Shown here: positions 23,669 to 35,846 of the stretch, one piece after another
Position numbering within the stretch: position 1 is the stretch's first letter
How the letters are laid out: every line of letters begins with the position of its first letter
Assembly (NCBI GenBank): GCA_028554755.1
Contig: JAPTOF010000017.1
Span: 6,138,001 to 6,202,000 of the forward strand
Direction of reading: 5' to 3'
DNA: 64,000 nucleotides
Source: Cordia subcordata
Lineage: Eukaryota; Streptophyta; Magnoliopsida; Boraginales; Cordiaceae
Notes under the pieces: generated by a model
Told to the model about the DNA's origin: nothing
What the model saw: the letters and a program-made list of their open reading frames with translations, nothing else
Databases searched by the model: none
Translations under genes and position numbers: made by a program

Positions 23669-26600
23669 TTTTTCTTGCTTTCTTTAGGAAATATATATAC
23701 GATGACTCTGGTTGTTTTTGCTTATGGCTTCCCATAGTCTGAAGTATTTATTGTAAATTACAGGCCGAATAAACATACAAGCCAAAGTTCAATGTTATAA
23801 AATTTAGAGGCCAAGACACGGCCGGCAAGAAACAATGTCAAGGGTGAATAATACGAGATAGTAAGGGACAACGAATGTATTGTTTGAATCTGGGATTAAT
23901 ATTTTAAGATATACAGATAAGTCTCGTCACTATAATCTCGTTTAAGTTGGATATGGAGTTGTTTGTATAATTAGAAGAGCATTCCTATCACTCCTGATGA
24001 TTGATGTGCATGCGTTTATGGAACATGACTTATACCAACGGTTTTTAGGTAAGTTGAGAACAGACAAGAAGCAGGCGTAGTTGTCTCTAAACAACAATTT
24101 GAAAAAAAAAAAAAAAAGGAAGAAGAAAGAAGAACGAGAAGAAAAAGAAAAAAAAAAAAGAAAAAAGGCATGTGGTAGATGTTTTATTTCAATTAAAGAG
24201 AGTTACGTTGTTCATAGAAACTGTGGAGTAGATCCCATTATATTGGCATCAAGATTGTGTAGATCTATAATAATCTGATGATTATTTTGGATTTAATTTT
24301 ATTTGATTTTGACCATTCCAACACTCTGAGAATGGGTCAAAATTATGGTTTGCATTTTTGAGATAGACTATGCAAAGTAAAATTTTATAACTCATTATAA
24401 TATATACGCGGGTGCATGGTACACAATATATATTCTAAAATAATTTTGTGTGTGAAAGAGAGTAACATTAGTACTTATGTGATAATCCTTAGTTTATATT
24501 ATCTTATACATTAATTTATTATCTGTTTTATTATCTGTAATCTGTGATCTGTTGTCAATATACATTATTATTTTTAACTCAAAAAATTTATTGCCAAAAC
24601 ACAATATTTATTTGCAAATTCTCTTATATTTGTGACTAAATCCGTCATCAGTTGTTATACATAAATAAATAAACTTGAATATTGACGTTGTCTATTATAA
24701 GAAACTAAAGTGTGTAAAGCATGGTATGGAAGCGCTAGTTAAATTATTTTCTAATATAATTACATATATCCCTATTTTAGATTTGAGTTTATCATTTGGA
24801 TTAGAAAAGTTGTGACATATATTACACTTCCTTTTATTATTTGGACTTAACCAAATTTATTGAGATTATACATTTTGACTAAATTAAATCCTAAACGACA
24901 AGCAGCTACCCCAATTTCAGTAGAATAATCATACTTTATGTGGTCAAAGAGATGCAAAGAATGCTTTGATTTACATTTTTCAATAGGCTAAACAACATTC
25001 TATCTTTTTGAGGTTTATTATAAATGTATGTTATCATATTATAATTTTAAAATGCGGAGGAACTGCCTATGGTCAAAAGATGTGTCATTCAAATGCCCCT
25101 CTAAAATAGGCATGGAACTCCCCTGTGGTCCTCAAATATTTAGCATACATGCCTCCAAAATGGGGCTCCATGCGTATTTTGAAATCACATGCCTCCAAAA
25201 TGGGGGAGCAATTTACACTTCTAATAAACCACAAAAGGGTAGGATACTAATACATGTACAATGAAAAGGTCAGAATTTTACGCCATTACCAGAAATCTAT
25301 GTTAATGTTCAATAAGAACTTAATTTGTGTCTATATACCCTCGTTTATTGCTTTATATATGCTTAGATTATCTTAGTTATCTATTTATTCTTAGTTAGTT
25401 CTATCTCGTGTGTTTTTTTCCCCTCTATTTACGTTGTAGCCTTTAATTTATCTTTGTCTTATATTGTTGTTTGAAGTCCTTTAAATGTGTTTATCCACTT
25501 TTAGTTTTATTGAAAGCATTGCTTTTCCGGTCAATTTATTTCAGTACTTCTCCTTTCTGTTAAAAAATCTTCATTCATTGTTTCTTTACATGCATAGCTG
25601 TCGTTCTTTAAAACAAGAATTAACTAATTAATCCCCTCTTGACCTTGAAATAGAACCAAACAATTCAAATAATTTAATTTGTATAGGTTGAGTTATTATT
25701 TACGATAAAATCTAATTTAAAATTAATTGACTTATTCAATTTGTATGATTGAGTATCAGTTTTATTTTCCTTTACTTTACATAAATATCTAATTTGTTCT
25801 TACCAATTTATGTAAAAATTTCTGAAGTCTCAATTCATTATTATTTTTTTTGTAAAAGAATACCAAACAGTATTGTAACTAAGATATATTATTGTACTAC
25901 TATGATTGTGTGTTTTTTTCAATTATTTGTATTTGATCATACTTTACAACATTTGAAAATACATCTACATTTTAACAGTTTTTAAATACATTTTTATGTT
26001 TTACATATTCTTTATAGCGTTAATAATTCGCCTCCCAAATATTTTGTTCAAGATTTGCCACTACATACATTATCTCAAGGACAAAGAAGGATCAATTATT
26101 TTTCACTTAGGCGCCTTTTATGCCATTTATTTAGTTCTAAACTTAAAATAAGAAAGTAATATGTGCTAATATTAATAGGGTTTCAGGTTTAATTACAACG
26201 TATCCTATTGTTGGTATTTGATTATTGAAAAATAGATAGTTGAATTATTTTAATATTTGGAGTAGAAGGAATATGAGAAGAATGATAAGGGATATAGCGA
26301 ATGATTTAAATTGGAGAAGAGGAAATCTTAAACAAAAATTGCAAAAGTGGACGAAGTAGTGTTTGAGAACTTTTACTGCATGAGTGCTTTGCTGATTGAT
26401 GGTTCGGTACAATTAATGCAAATGGCAATTAATGGCTAATTATAGGAGTGGAATTGCTTAACCACCTAGCATTGCTACATTATATCACAGGTCAATTGTT
26501 TTTTTGGGCACAAAGCTTGCAACAGTAAAATGTTTCTAGAAGTTTTTTTTTTTTTTTTTCCCTTATTGAGCAGCAAACTAACACCTATATATATCCTCTT

Positions 26601-26975
26601 AAACAACTAGGAAATTTTTCGTGTGGTGTTGCCAATCTGGTTAGCGTTTTGTTTTGTGGAACACTCGAGCCGTGTTAGACAAAAATATACTTAATTGTCT
26701 CCTCCTCAAGTTAGTATAGATAAGAGCAAGCACAGATTAATCGATTACTAGAAAAAGTCAGATGGATGATAGCAATCGCTAAATGGAGCCAATAATACAC
26801 TTATAGACCATCTAAAAATTCCAAAAAGCGTTCAACCATCTTCAATACATTCATTTTTCATGTAAGGAATGATCAACTAAGCATATAAGAAATGCTATTC
26901 CTTATTCTTTAAGAGAGAGATAATTTTAGATGTCATACTCATAGTGAGTATCAGCTTCTAGACAATGAAGTCTAG
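23669..26975. other. Spacer between LysM copies 2 and 3
   Basis: The promoter block of copy 2 (to about 23857, with GCCGGCAAGAAACAATG) is followed by AT-rich spacer. A purine tract of A and GAA lies at 24098-24170. Near 25150-25206 the 19-mer ACATGCCTCCAAAATGGGG occurs twice, about 35 bp apart. The downstream flanking blocks of copy 3 lie near 25600-25680, 26100-26150 and 26637-26715. No gene seen. Confidence 0.5.
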
Positions 26976-27734
26976 CTAGTTCACTGTGCCTTTAACACAA
27001 ACCCATTGGCCTACAAAAAGTGCATCACAGTTGATGTTGGGGTTGATGGCTAGAAAGAATTCAGAAGTCAAGGTAGAGGATTGAGCAATGCCGAAACAAG
27101 TATCGCCATCTTGCACACCCACCACTGTATCGCAGCTTGGTGTTGAAGAAATTGCATCTCCTGTTGATTACAAGAACAAATAAAAGGTAAAGAAAAAATG
27201 CTAAATGCACCATGAAATTAGTAATCATACTAGCATTTTGCATTCACGCAAAGTTTTATTTTTTTTTCTTTTTTTTCTTTTTTTTGTGAAACGGAGGTAA
27301 CCTCAGCTTTAGAAGATGATTGTCTTAAAAAAAGTGATGGTGGTATTAGATTATTTAATTTAATGGACTCAAAGGCACTATGACACGCATAGATTTAGAA
27401 TATCTTATTAGTGAAAAATAAGTAAAAAGTAGGTTAGGCTACAAAATCATTGGCAGTGCGCTAAATATTTTCATACTGATAATATCGAAATAACAAAGAA
27501 TCTAAAATTGTGTAGAGTCAATGAGGGCTGCAGATCGAGTCATCCCGCGATATGAACACATCGGAACATTGGATGCAAAATCTTCTACATACTAGAGTGT
27601 GTATGTGTGTGTGTGCATAATGTAGACTCACCAGCTAGTGTTCTGCTCTCAGCCAAGTTGATAATGAGGAAGAGTGAGAGTAGTAATCCCATGTTTAGGA
27701 ACACTACTGCACCTCCATTGTCTTTTTTGGCCAT
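26976..27734 (-). CDS. LysM-domain small secreted protein, copy 3 (intact)
   Basis: Two exons: 27632-27734 (ATG 27732-27734) and 26976-27160 (stop TAG 26976-26978), joined by a phase-1 intron with donor GTGAGTC and acceptor CAG. The product is 95 aa. A signal peptide covers about residues 1-30 (MAKKDNGG, then VVFLNMGLLLSLFLIINLAES). One LysM module follows (GVQDGDTCFGIAQSS, FFLAINPNINC, GQWVCVKG), with Cys before and within the fold as in plant and fungal Cys-containing LysM proteins. LysM modules bind N-acetylglucosamine polymers such as chitin or peptidoglycan, so an apoplastic role in microbe sensing or chitin masking is plausible but inferred. Minus-strand TATAAA lies 97 bases upstream of the ATG. 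The gene is only found by splicing; its exon 2 lies in a different frame from the longest local ORF. Confidence 0.88.
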
Positions 27735-27830
27735 TTTTCTTGCTTAGTTTGATTTGCACGTAGGAAATATTAATATATGATGATGATTCTTGTTGTTCTT
27801 GCACATATGACTTTGCATAAATTGGAAGTA

Positions 27831-27836
27831 TTTATA
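27831..27836 (-). promoter_or_regulatory. TATA box of LysM copy 3
   Basis: Minus-strand CACTATAAATACTTCC, about 97 bases before the ATG. The same site is kept in copy 4 and changed in the two broken copies. Confidence 0.65.
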
Positions 27837-28781
27837 GTGAATTACAAACCGAATAAACATACAAGCCAAAATGCATTGCTATAATAAATTAAATTTGGAG
27901 GCTGACACCACAGGCCGGCGAGAAACAATGCGAACGGTGAACAAAACGAGGTAATAAGGAAATTGGCAGCTTGAATGTGGAGTTATTTGTATTAGAGACA
28001 TAAGTCTCTTTGTTATATTAATCCCGTTTACAAAGTATGGCCATTTAACTCAATATAGGTTAAACTTTTAATTAGATGGTGTGTATATATATATGAAATT
28101 AACTCGATATTATAAAACGAGAAAAGGGTGATTTTGGCAACCTGAAAAAGAAAGGAACAGGAAAAAAAAAAGACAAGAAATTTAGTAAAACCATTAAATA
28201 AATAACTCAATAATAAAATAAAACCACAAAAAAAATCAAAATAAGAAGAAAAAGATAAAAAAGCTACTTATTTTACAAAAATCTCCCTATAAACATTATT
28301 AGAGAAAAATTACTTTAAACAATTCTTTTCTAATATATAAATCATAAATTGAAACATTTTTTCCTATTCTGGTGCATTCTGTTCTCAACTAGCTAACCAT
28401 TTAAGTATACAAAATTAAGAAAAAAATTTAAATAAAATTTGCTTTTATATATATATGTGTGTGTGTGTGTGTATATATATATAAAATTAATCTTTTTAGC
28501 TCGTATAACTTTTCCCAATGAACTAACAATTAAAAATATAAGACAAAAACTAGAAGAATAATTAAGATAAGACATTGCTTGGTAAAATTTAATATCATAG
28601 GGCGAAATGGGTAAAAATAAGACTTTTTATGAGAGTTTGGGATTTATGCTACAATTCATTGGGAAAATTGGCATTCTCCTGAAAAAGAATTCAAACTTAT
28701 TTTAAAAAAAAAAAAAGGGAGTATGTTGTGGAATAAATGATTTTTACAATTGTGGAATTCCATAAAAGACCTTTGTAATTT
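27837..28781. other. Upstream flank of LysM copy 3
   Basis: The promoter block, with GCCGGCGAGAAACAATGCGAACGG-like sequence near 27910-27945, is shared with the other copies. Beyond about 27960 the sequence is AT-rich, with short (TA)/(TG) tracts near 28449-28484. No gene seen. Confidence 0.5.
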
Positions 28782-29527
28782 AAGGCCTATTTGGTTTCTA
28801 TTTTTTTAAAAAAAATTAATTTTCAAAAATAGAAAAATAGAAAAATTTGTTTGGAAAAACTATTTTTGTTTTTAATTTTGTAAAACAATTCTCTGAATAG
28901 TTGTTTTAAAAACAGAAAACAGAGAACACCAAAAAGATATTTTCAACATCTAATTCTCAAAATTTCCATGAAAATAAGGAGAAGTCCACTTCATTAAGAG
29001 TAAATTTGTAATTAAGATACTATTACAATGGCAAACACTTTTCTCTGTAATTCTCTCCACTTTATATCTATTTTACCATAAAAAGGTTAAATTACTCTTG
29101 TAGTCCTCTATCTTTTAACAAAATGATACTCTGGTCCTTTATCATTCTAATTGACCCTTTTAGTCCTTTAGTTTTAACTCCATTGCCGCCATTAGTCCAT
29201 TTTCGAATTTCCGTCCAAATTTAATTGTTATCCACACATGTCATGCATGTGCAATGTATTGAATAATGGCAAAAAGTGGATGAAAATTCAAAAATAGACT
29301 AATTGCAGCAATAGAGTTAAAATTATAGGATGAAAAAGTTCAATTAGAAAGATAAAAGACCAACGCGTCATTTTACTAAAAGATAAAGGACTAAGAAAGT
29401 GATTTACCCCCACAAAGATTACCAAACAAATCATTTAAAACTTTTATTCTCAAAAATTATTTTGAAATATGTTTTGAAGAACTATTTTCAAAAATGAAAA
29501 ACAAAAACAGAAACCAAATAAGCCCTT
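28782..29527. mobile_element. Outer MITE, interrupted by another MITE
   Basis: Left end AAGGCCTATTTGGTTTC and right end GAAACCAAATAAGCCCTT are near-perfect inverted repeats. Both arms carry ATTTTCAAAAAT-type sequence next to the ends. The element is about 746 bp because another element (29085-29410) sits inside it; without that it would be about 420 bp. Confidence 0.75.
29085..29410. mobile_element. Inner MITE nested in the outer one
   Basis: Left end GGTTAAATTACTCTTGTAGTCC pairs with right end GGACTAAGAAAGTGATTTACC. Further inward, TCTATCTTTTA pairs with TAAAAGATAAAGG, and TAACTCCATTGCCGCCATTAGTC pairs with GACTAATTGCAGCAATAGAGTTA. The whole 326 bp is nearly one hairpin. Confidence 0.75.
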
Positions 29528-29574
29528 TTTCTAGTGGAAAGGAAGGTTCTTCTCCTCAGGATTTTATTAATAAT

Positions 29575-29995
29575 TAAAAAAAGTACAAAGTAGAGGGGGA
29601 CCGTAGGCCTAATCCTTTATTCTACTCCTAAATAGAAGATTGATAGGCCAATCTTCGTACAAGATGCAAAATGACGTGCAAATACAAATGCACACAAAAA
29701 CTAAACAAGATAGTACTACTACCCTTACAATAAAATGCAACATGCACATACACAAGGAAGTACCACTTCCCTTACAAAATGCAACACACCATGCAACTTA
29801 ATTCTAGATCCTGATATTAGGAACACGAAACTTATCACACAAGAAAAGCCCGCGGATAGGTCTTAACTCCTCCCATGAGCTAATCACCTTCAGTGTGTCC
29901 CTTTTAGCGCCCAAGTTAGCGAGAAAATCAGCCAGCTTGTTCCCTTTTCTACATATACAAGTGATGTCCGCCTGAAACTCTCACAGTTGTTCTAT
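29575..29995 (-). pseudogene. LINE 3' end with RNase H C-terminus
   Basis: On the minus strand one frame reads QADITCICRKGNKLADFLANLGAKR, continuing to VPNIRI and TAG near 29815. This is the end of a plant L1 RNase H domain (RKGN-ADFLA). The 3' UTR runs to about 29575. It belongs with the LINE fragment at 32176-33640: same strand, correct order, separated by the copia insertion. Confidence 0.7.
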
Positions 29996-30054
29996 CTAGC
30001 AATAGTAGCAGTCAAATTCAGCCGACTCAACCAACTTAGGCACATGATCAAAAT

Positions 30055-31761
30055 ATGCCTGAACAACAGAAGTACAGCATTGCCACTGGGCGAGAAAGGA
30101 GACAGATTAGAGAGCCTCAAAGGTATGGATACGTTGATCTTGTTGCTTATGCTTTGACTGTTGCCGAAACAATTGAAGGACATGAGCCGAATTCATACAA
30201 AGAGGCCATATCTGGGAAAGGTTCTGCTCAGTGGGTGGGTGCCATGAGTGAGGAGATTGAGTCTCTTCATAAGAATCAAACATGGGAGCTTGTTGAATTG
30301 CCTAAGGGACAGCGAGTTGTCGGTTGCAAATGGGTTTACAAGAAAAAGGAAGGTACTCCAGGGGTTGAAGGTCCTCGATACAAGGCACGGTTGGTGGCAA
30401 AAGGCTATACACAAAGGGAGAGTGTTGACTTCAACGAAGTGTTCTCTCCGGTTGTGAAGCATACTTCCATCAGGGTTTTACTTGCCTTGGTTGCTCTTCA
30501 TGACTTAGAACTTGAGCAGCTAGATGTGAAAACGGCGTTTTTGCATGGTGATCTTGAAGAGCAAATTTACATGAGTCAGCCAGAGGGGTATGTAGTTCCT
30601 GGTAAGGAGAACCATGTTTGCAAACTGAAGAAGTCATTGTATGGGTTGAAGCAGTCACCTCGGCAATGGTACAAGAGATTTGACACATTCATGGTAGGTG
30701 CTGGATACACAAGGAGTGCCTACGACAGCTGTGTATATCTCAAGAAGCTTCCAGATGGTTCGTTTGTGTATTTGCTGTTGTATGTTGATGATATGCTTAT
30801 TGCTGCTAAAAGTATGTCTGCAATCGACAAATTAAAGAAGCAGCTAGGTGATGAGTTTGAGATGAAGGATCTTGGAGCAGCGAATAAGATTCTTGGCATG
30901 GAGATTCACAGATATAGAAACGCTGGGAAGCTATTCTTGTCTCAACAAAGTTATATTGAGAAGGTCTTTGGAGCGTTTCGGGATGCTTAAAGCTAAGCCT
31001 GTGAGTGTGCCGCTTGCTGCTCACTTCAAATTGTCTACAGATTTGTCACCTAAAACTGAGGAGGAGGTGGAGCATATGTCTCATGTTTCATACTCGAGTG
31101 CTGTTGGTAGCTTGATATATGCTATGGTGTGCACTCGTCCTGATATTTCACATGCAGTTAGTGTTGTGAGCAGGTATATGGCATCACCTGGGAAAACACA
31201 CTGGGAAGCGGTGAAATGGATAATGAGATATTTGCGTGGCACTGCGAATATAGGATTGCTATTTAGCAAGATGACTGGAGATTGCGCAAGGTTGGTGGGT
31301 TATTGTGATTCAGACTTTGCAGGTGACTTTGATAAGAGAAGATATCTGACGGGTTACGTGTTTACTCTCTCTGGATGTGCTATCAGTTGGAAAGCGACAT
31401 TACAGTCTACTGTGGCATTGTCGACTACTGAAGCGGAGTACATGGCAATTACAGAAGCTGTGAAGGAGGCCATGTGGTTACAAGGCCTGGTTCGTGATCT
31501 TGGACTGCAGCAAGATACAAGTACAGTCTTTTGTGATAGCCAGAGTGCAATCCGTCTGACGAAGAATCAGATGTATCATGAGAGAACTAAACACATTGAT
31601 ATCAGATATCATTTTATCAGAGATATTATATCACAAGGAATCATATCAGTGCAGAAGATTTCTACCCATGAGAATCCAGCAGATATGATGACTAAGGTGG
31701 TTCCAGTCAGCAAGTTCAAGCATTGTTTGGATTTGGTTGCTATTTGTAGTGTGGAGCAGTG
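30055..31761 (+). pseudogene. Copia RT-RNase H coding region with a frameshift
   Basis: The frame from 30055 runs through RT to QQSYIEKV and then breaks. A homologous reading continues in another frame with [16 protein letters not shown] and goes on through RNase H to the stop at 31760-31762. The break is at the TTT of 30967-30969, where one extra T fits. With that one change plus the stop at 30037 the element cannot make an intact polyprotein. Confidence 0.85.
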
Positions 31762-31833
31762 AGCCCTTAGGGGTAGTTGGCAGCAGGGATGATGGTATGT
31801 TGATTAGAGCGAATACGTGCCAAGGTGGAGATT

Positions 31834-32175
31834 TGTTGAATGTGGCCCGTATTAAATTAATATGTTTACTTTTCCTAGTAGTATACTGTTTCCTTATCCT
31901 TGTAGAAAACCGATTAGGATACTTGTGTACTATAAATAGGGGCTAGGACATTATATTTGGTGCCTTAGGGTCGCATCCCATGGGGGTGTAGAGGTTCATA
32001 CCTCTTGTGGTATGTGGGGTGAAAGAAACCAAAGTAAGAGCCTTGTAGCATTCGTGATCAGTAATATAATTATTCTCTGTTGCCCGTGGACGTAGGCTTT
32101 AAAGCCGAACCACGTAATTTCTTGTGTCCATTATTTCTTCTCGTATTCTTCGTGTTTGTATGTTTTTCCCCAACA
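31834..32175 (+). repeat. 3' LTR of the truncated copia element
   Basis: Begins TGTTGAATGTGG after the purine-rich GGTGGAGATT and ends CCCCAACA, giving TGTTG...CAACA inverted ends, 342 bp. It contains a TATA box (ACTATAAATAGGGG near 31929). No second copy of this LTR is seen in the window. Confidence 0.8.
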
Positions 32176-33640
32176 GAGAGGTTAAGAGTAAACAGTTTAT
32201 TAATAGACCGAGAGAAATAATCAGCAGCAAGAATAAATAAAAGAGGAGAAATAGGATCACCTTGCTATAGATCCCTACTAGACCAAAAAAAAAAAAAATC
32301 CTTTAACTCACCATTCAGTAAGATCGAAAACCAACAGTTCTGGACACAACATTTTATTTTGTCAATCCAGCAACTAGAGAACACAGGAAATTCTAGTTTA
32401 AGCGATCATAAGCTTTCATTATGTCCAGTTTAAGAAGCATATTACCACCAGGCACTTTCTTATCAATACAATGTATCATCTCTTGGGCCATCAAGATAAC
32501 TAATCAACGTCCCTTTAACGAAACCACTTTGATTGCCGAAAATAAGATGAAGAAGGATGGCCCCTAAACTTGTTAACTATAATTTTAGAAAAGATTTTAT
32601 AAAACATATTCCAAAGACTAGTAGGCTTGTATTCGTTCCACCACTTGGCGTTGTCTCTTTTTAGAAATGAGAACTATTAAGGCAGCATTCACCTCCCGAG
32701 AAAGATCCTCACCCTAAAAAAATGCTGATATCGCCTTCACTCAAATCCTCCTTAATCACCTCCCAACAATGTTTATAAATAGCAGAGGAAAACCCATTTG
32801 GGCTTGCAATACTAAGATCATTTATAGCAAAAACACCCTCCTTGATTTCCTCCAGGGCAGGACTTTTGTTGAGAGAACCATTATCCTCTTCCCTCACTAA
32901 CCTTGGTATCAGATCCCAATATGCTAAATCCACTTGGGCACTTTCCTAGCTGAATAAGAAGAAAAGTAATCAATAGCGGGCCATTGAGTCAAATTCATGT
33001 CCTCGATAACCTCACCTTGTGAATCTATAATCGACCAAATGTTGCTTCTAACACGCTTTTTCACCATCAGAGTGTGAAAGTATCCAGTGTTTCTATCGCC
33101 TTGTAACAACCATCTACTCCTAGCTTTTTGCCTCCAAAACTCCTCCTCCTCATTAAGAGCTAACTTGAGAATCCGCCGACACTTTGGAGAGATTAACACG
33201 ATTAGAAGGGGAAGGATCGACTTCAAATTTAGCCTCTTGAATACTAACTAACATCTCAGCTCCTCTCACCTTGCTGAAAATATTCCCAAATCTAAACTGG
33301 TTCCACCATTTCAATTTACCTTTTAGTCGTTTAAGTGTCAACCAAAACTTGGTAATCCCTTTCGCTTCCAAAGGAAACATCCAGCTATCTCTTACAACAT
33401 CAATAAAATCACTTCTTTTGCACTAAACATTAAAGAAACGAAATGAAGACGGACCACGACTGTTGGACAACCCAAATGTTAATAATAAAGGACAATCATC
33501 CGAGAACTCATCTTGAGACAAATGCTGCACTCTAGTATAAGGGAAAGACTTACCCTAATAACCATTAATACAAATTCTGTCCAAACGTTGATGGATGCAC
33601 TTATGACCTTTTGAGTTATCAAGATAATCTTTGATAGAAG
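32176..33640 (-). pseudogene. LINE (L1-type) endonuclease end and reverse transcriptase, decayed
   Basis: Minus-strand frames, read from 33640 downwards, give the C-terminal APE endonuclease (RLDRICIN, SDDCPLLL), the linker (LALNEEEEFWRQKARSRWLL, then QGDRNTGYFH), the start of RT (ASPNGFSSAIYKHCWEVIKED) and RT core (QGDPISPLLFILAADYF near 32230). Many frameshifts and stops lie between 32300 and 32700. The 5' part beyond the endonuclease is missing. The remaining RT and the front of RNase H are absent on the other side of the copia element. Confidence 0.8.
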
Positions 33641-34913
33641 ATATTAAATAGCAGGCAATAAGCAATCAAACAATAAAATTTAAGGAGATGAGGAAGAAGA
33701 ATATCAAACACAACTGTTTTAGGTGGTCTAAACTCCTTTGGTCCTGGTCCACCACCTAAAGTTTCCTTAAGATTTCAGAAGCTTCACTAAGGGCGTAACT
33801 TCTTGCTTTGATCGTTAGAAAAGCATAGACTAATGTAGTACAGTCTTTGCTTCACTACGAGGACCTTAAGTGTTCACCCAACACTTAAGGAGTTCCTGGC
33901 CACTCTATTTACTCACAAGGTTGATAAAAGAAACGAAGCAATGGAATAGTAAAGTTTCTATTACAAGGAAACCTTCTTAGAGCAAAGTGTTTGAAGGTAT
34001 AAATACCTTCTTATATTGCTCAAAGTGGATAAGCAAATTAAAAGCTCAACCAACTTCATCAAAATGCAATGAATGTAAGTATTAAATGTTAGAAGATAGC
34101 TTCAAATGCTTGTATGTAGAATATGAAAGGTCAAGATCAGGTTGTGAAATGTCGGAGGTTAAAACATGTATGGCAAAAAGCATTCCATTTCCAATCAGTT
34201 TATTTCATTACTTCTTGTGTTCAAAAATCTTCATTCATTTAATTCATTTTGGTTACATGCATGGGCGTCGTTCTTTACAAACAAAAACCAATCCCCTCTT
34301 CACCATGAAAATAGAACGCAAAATTGCAACTAGAAGAGCATGCATGCAATATTATCTCAGGGTAAGAGACGGATAATTATTTCTAAGTGAGGTGACCTTT
34401 ACGCCGTTTATTTAGTTCTAAACTTCAATAACAAAATAATCTAAGCTCATATTAATTTGGTTTCAGCTTACAGTGTACCTCATATGTCCTCTTAAATAAC
34501 TTGAAAATTTTCATGCTGTGATGCTGTCAATCTGATTAGCATTTTGTTTGTGGAACACTTGAAGCATGTTAGAAGAAAATACTTCATGATCTCCTAGCTC
34601 ATGTGAGTCTAAATAAGAGTGTAAGCATAGATTAATATAATCGAGTGTTGCAAAAAGTTAAACGGGTGACAAAAATAAAATAAATGATACAAAATTTGTC
34701 ACTAGCTAAATGGAGACAATAATACACTTATAATAAACCATTTTAAAAATCCACTAACAATGAAAGCGATCGCCATCTTCAATACATTGATCATTCATGT
34801 AAGGAATGATTTCAGCTTATAAGCATTTAAGAATTAATGCTTCCTTATTCTTCAATATTAGATATAATTTTAGATGTCATAGCGAGCATTGATTAGCTTC
34901 TCGTGAATGAAGT
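33641..34913. other. Spacer between the LINE and LysM copy 4
   Basis: 33641-34080 is unrecognised and may be a further decayed repeat. From about 34230 the flanking blocks of the LysM units return: 34310-34370 (AGAACGCAAAATTGCAACTA), 34382-34430 and 34539-34630. No gene supported. Confidence 0.45.
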
Positions 34914-35748
34914 CTAGTTCACCGTCCCTTTAACACAAACCCATTGGCCTTCGAAAAGATCATCACAATTGATGTTGGGGTTGATGGCCAGAAAGAATTC
35001 AGAAGTCAAGGCAGAGGATTGAGAAATGCTGAAACAAGTGTCGCCATTTTGCACGCCCACCACTGCATCACAACTTGGTGTGGAAGTTGCATCACCTGCT
35101 GATTTCAAGAACAAATAAAAGGTAAAAGGGAAAAAAAAAAAAAAAAAAAAAAAAGAATAACTCATACTAGTTTTGCGTATGCAAGGTTTTAATTACATGC
35201 ATCACCAATAAATTTAAGGTAAATAGTCTCTTATTTTTATTTTTAGTAACAATTATATCTGCTACTTTTTTTTGTGACAAATTAGTCGTATAACTAATAG
35301 TTTTGTGTAACATGCCATTAGTTGTCGGACTAATTTGTCACAAATGAAATATAAGAAATAAGATTGTTCCAAATTACAAAGATAAAAGACGATTAGTGTG
35401 ATTTACCCTATATGCAATGGACTCAAAGGCACTAAATCATGTGTAGATTTAGAATATCTTATTAGTAGAAACTAACTGAGAATTAAGTAAATAGCGAACT
35501 AAGAATACTGAAATGACAAAGAATTTATAATTTGGTAGAGTCAGTGAGAGTTTCAGACCGAGTCATCACCCAATATGAACTCATTCCAACATTAGATGAA
35601 ACATTTAGTAGAATACTCTATATATGAATGATTTAGACTCACCAGAAGTTAGTATTCTGCTCTCAGCCAAACCGATTATGAGGAAGAGTGAGAGTAGTAA
35701 TCCCATGTTTAGGAGCACTACTGCAGCTCCATTGTTTCTTTTGGCCAT
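34914..35748 (-). CDS. LysM-domain small secreted protein, copy 4 (intact)
   Basis: Two exons: 35643-35748 (ATG 35746-35748) and 34914-35095 (stop TAG 34914-34916), phase-1 intron with donor GTGAGTC. The product is 95 aa: signal peptide with AVVLLNMGLLLSLFLIIGLAES, then the LysM module GVQNGDTCFSISQSSALT, FFLAINPNINC, DLFEGQWVCVKG. It differs from copy 3 at several LysM positions (GIAQ to SISQ, CDALFVG to CDDLFEG), which may alter ligand binding. Minus-strand TATAAA lies 93 bases before the ATG. The intron carries an A-rich tract and a MITE. Confidence 0.88.
35218..35408. mobile_element. MITE in the intron of LysM copy 4
   Basis: Left GGTAAATAGTCTC and right GTGTGATTTACC are inverted ends, and the interior has a palindromic core (GTGACAAATTAGTC with GACTAATTTGTCAC). 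The ends resemble those of the inner element at 29085-29410, so they may be one family. Confidence 0.65.
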
Positions 35749-35840
35749 TTTTCTTGCTTAGCTTGATTTGCACGTGTGAAATATTAATATATGATGAGTC
35801 TTGATGTTCTTGCACAATGACTTTGCATATAATGGAAGTA

Positions 35841-35846
35841 TTTATA
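35841..35846 (-). promoter_or_regulatory. TATA box of LysM copy 4
   Basis: Minus-strand CACTATAAATACTTCC, identical to copy 3, 93 bases before the ATG. The shared upstream block continues to about 35955. Confidence 0.65.

Larger units (their letters stand above)
29996..32175 (+). mobile_element. 5'-truncated Ty1/copia element with its 3' LTR
   Basis: The element retains the end of integrase/linker, reverse transcriptase, RNase H, polypurine tract and 3' LTR; gag, protease, most of integrase and the 5' LTR are missing. The RT shows TWELVELP, KARLVAKGYTQ, QLDVKTAFLHGDL, SLYGLKQSPRQWY and YVDDML. RNase H shows [26 protein letters not shown] and HIDIRYHF. It sits inside a minus-strand LINE. The left border is estimated from where copia-like frame sequence begins. 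An in-frame stop (30037-30039) precedes the ATG at 30055. Confidence 0.88.

Noticed and set aside
27061..27243. 60-codon minus-strand ORF over LysM copy 3
   Set aside because: Wrong frame; the spliced LysM frame (27632-27734 joined to 26976-27160) explains the sequence.
33680..34060. Unusual non-AT-rich stretch with TATAAATACC
   Set aside because: Could be another decayed LTR, but I found no paired terminus or coding motif, so I do not name it.
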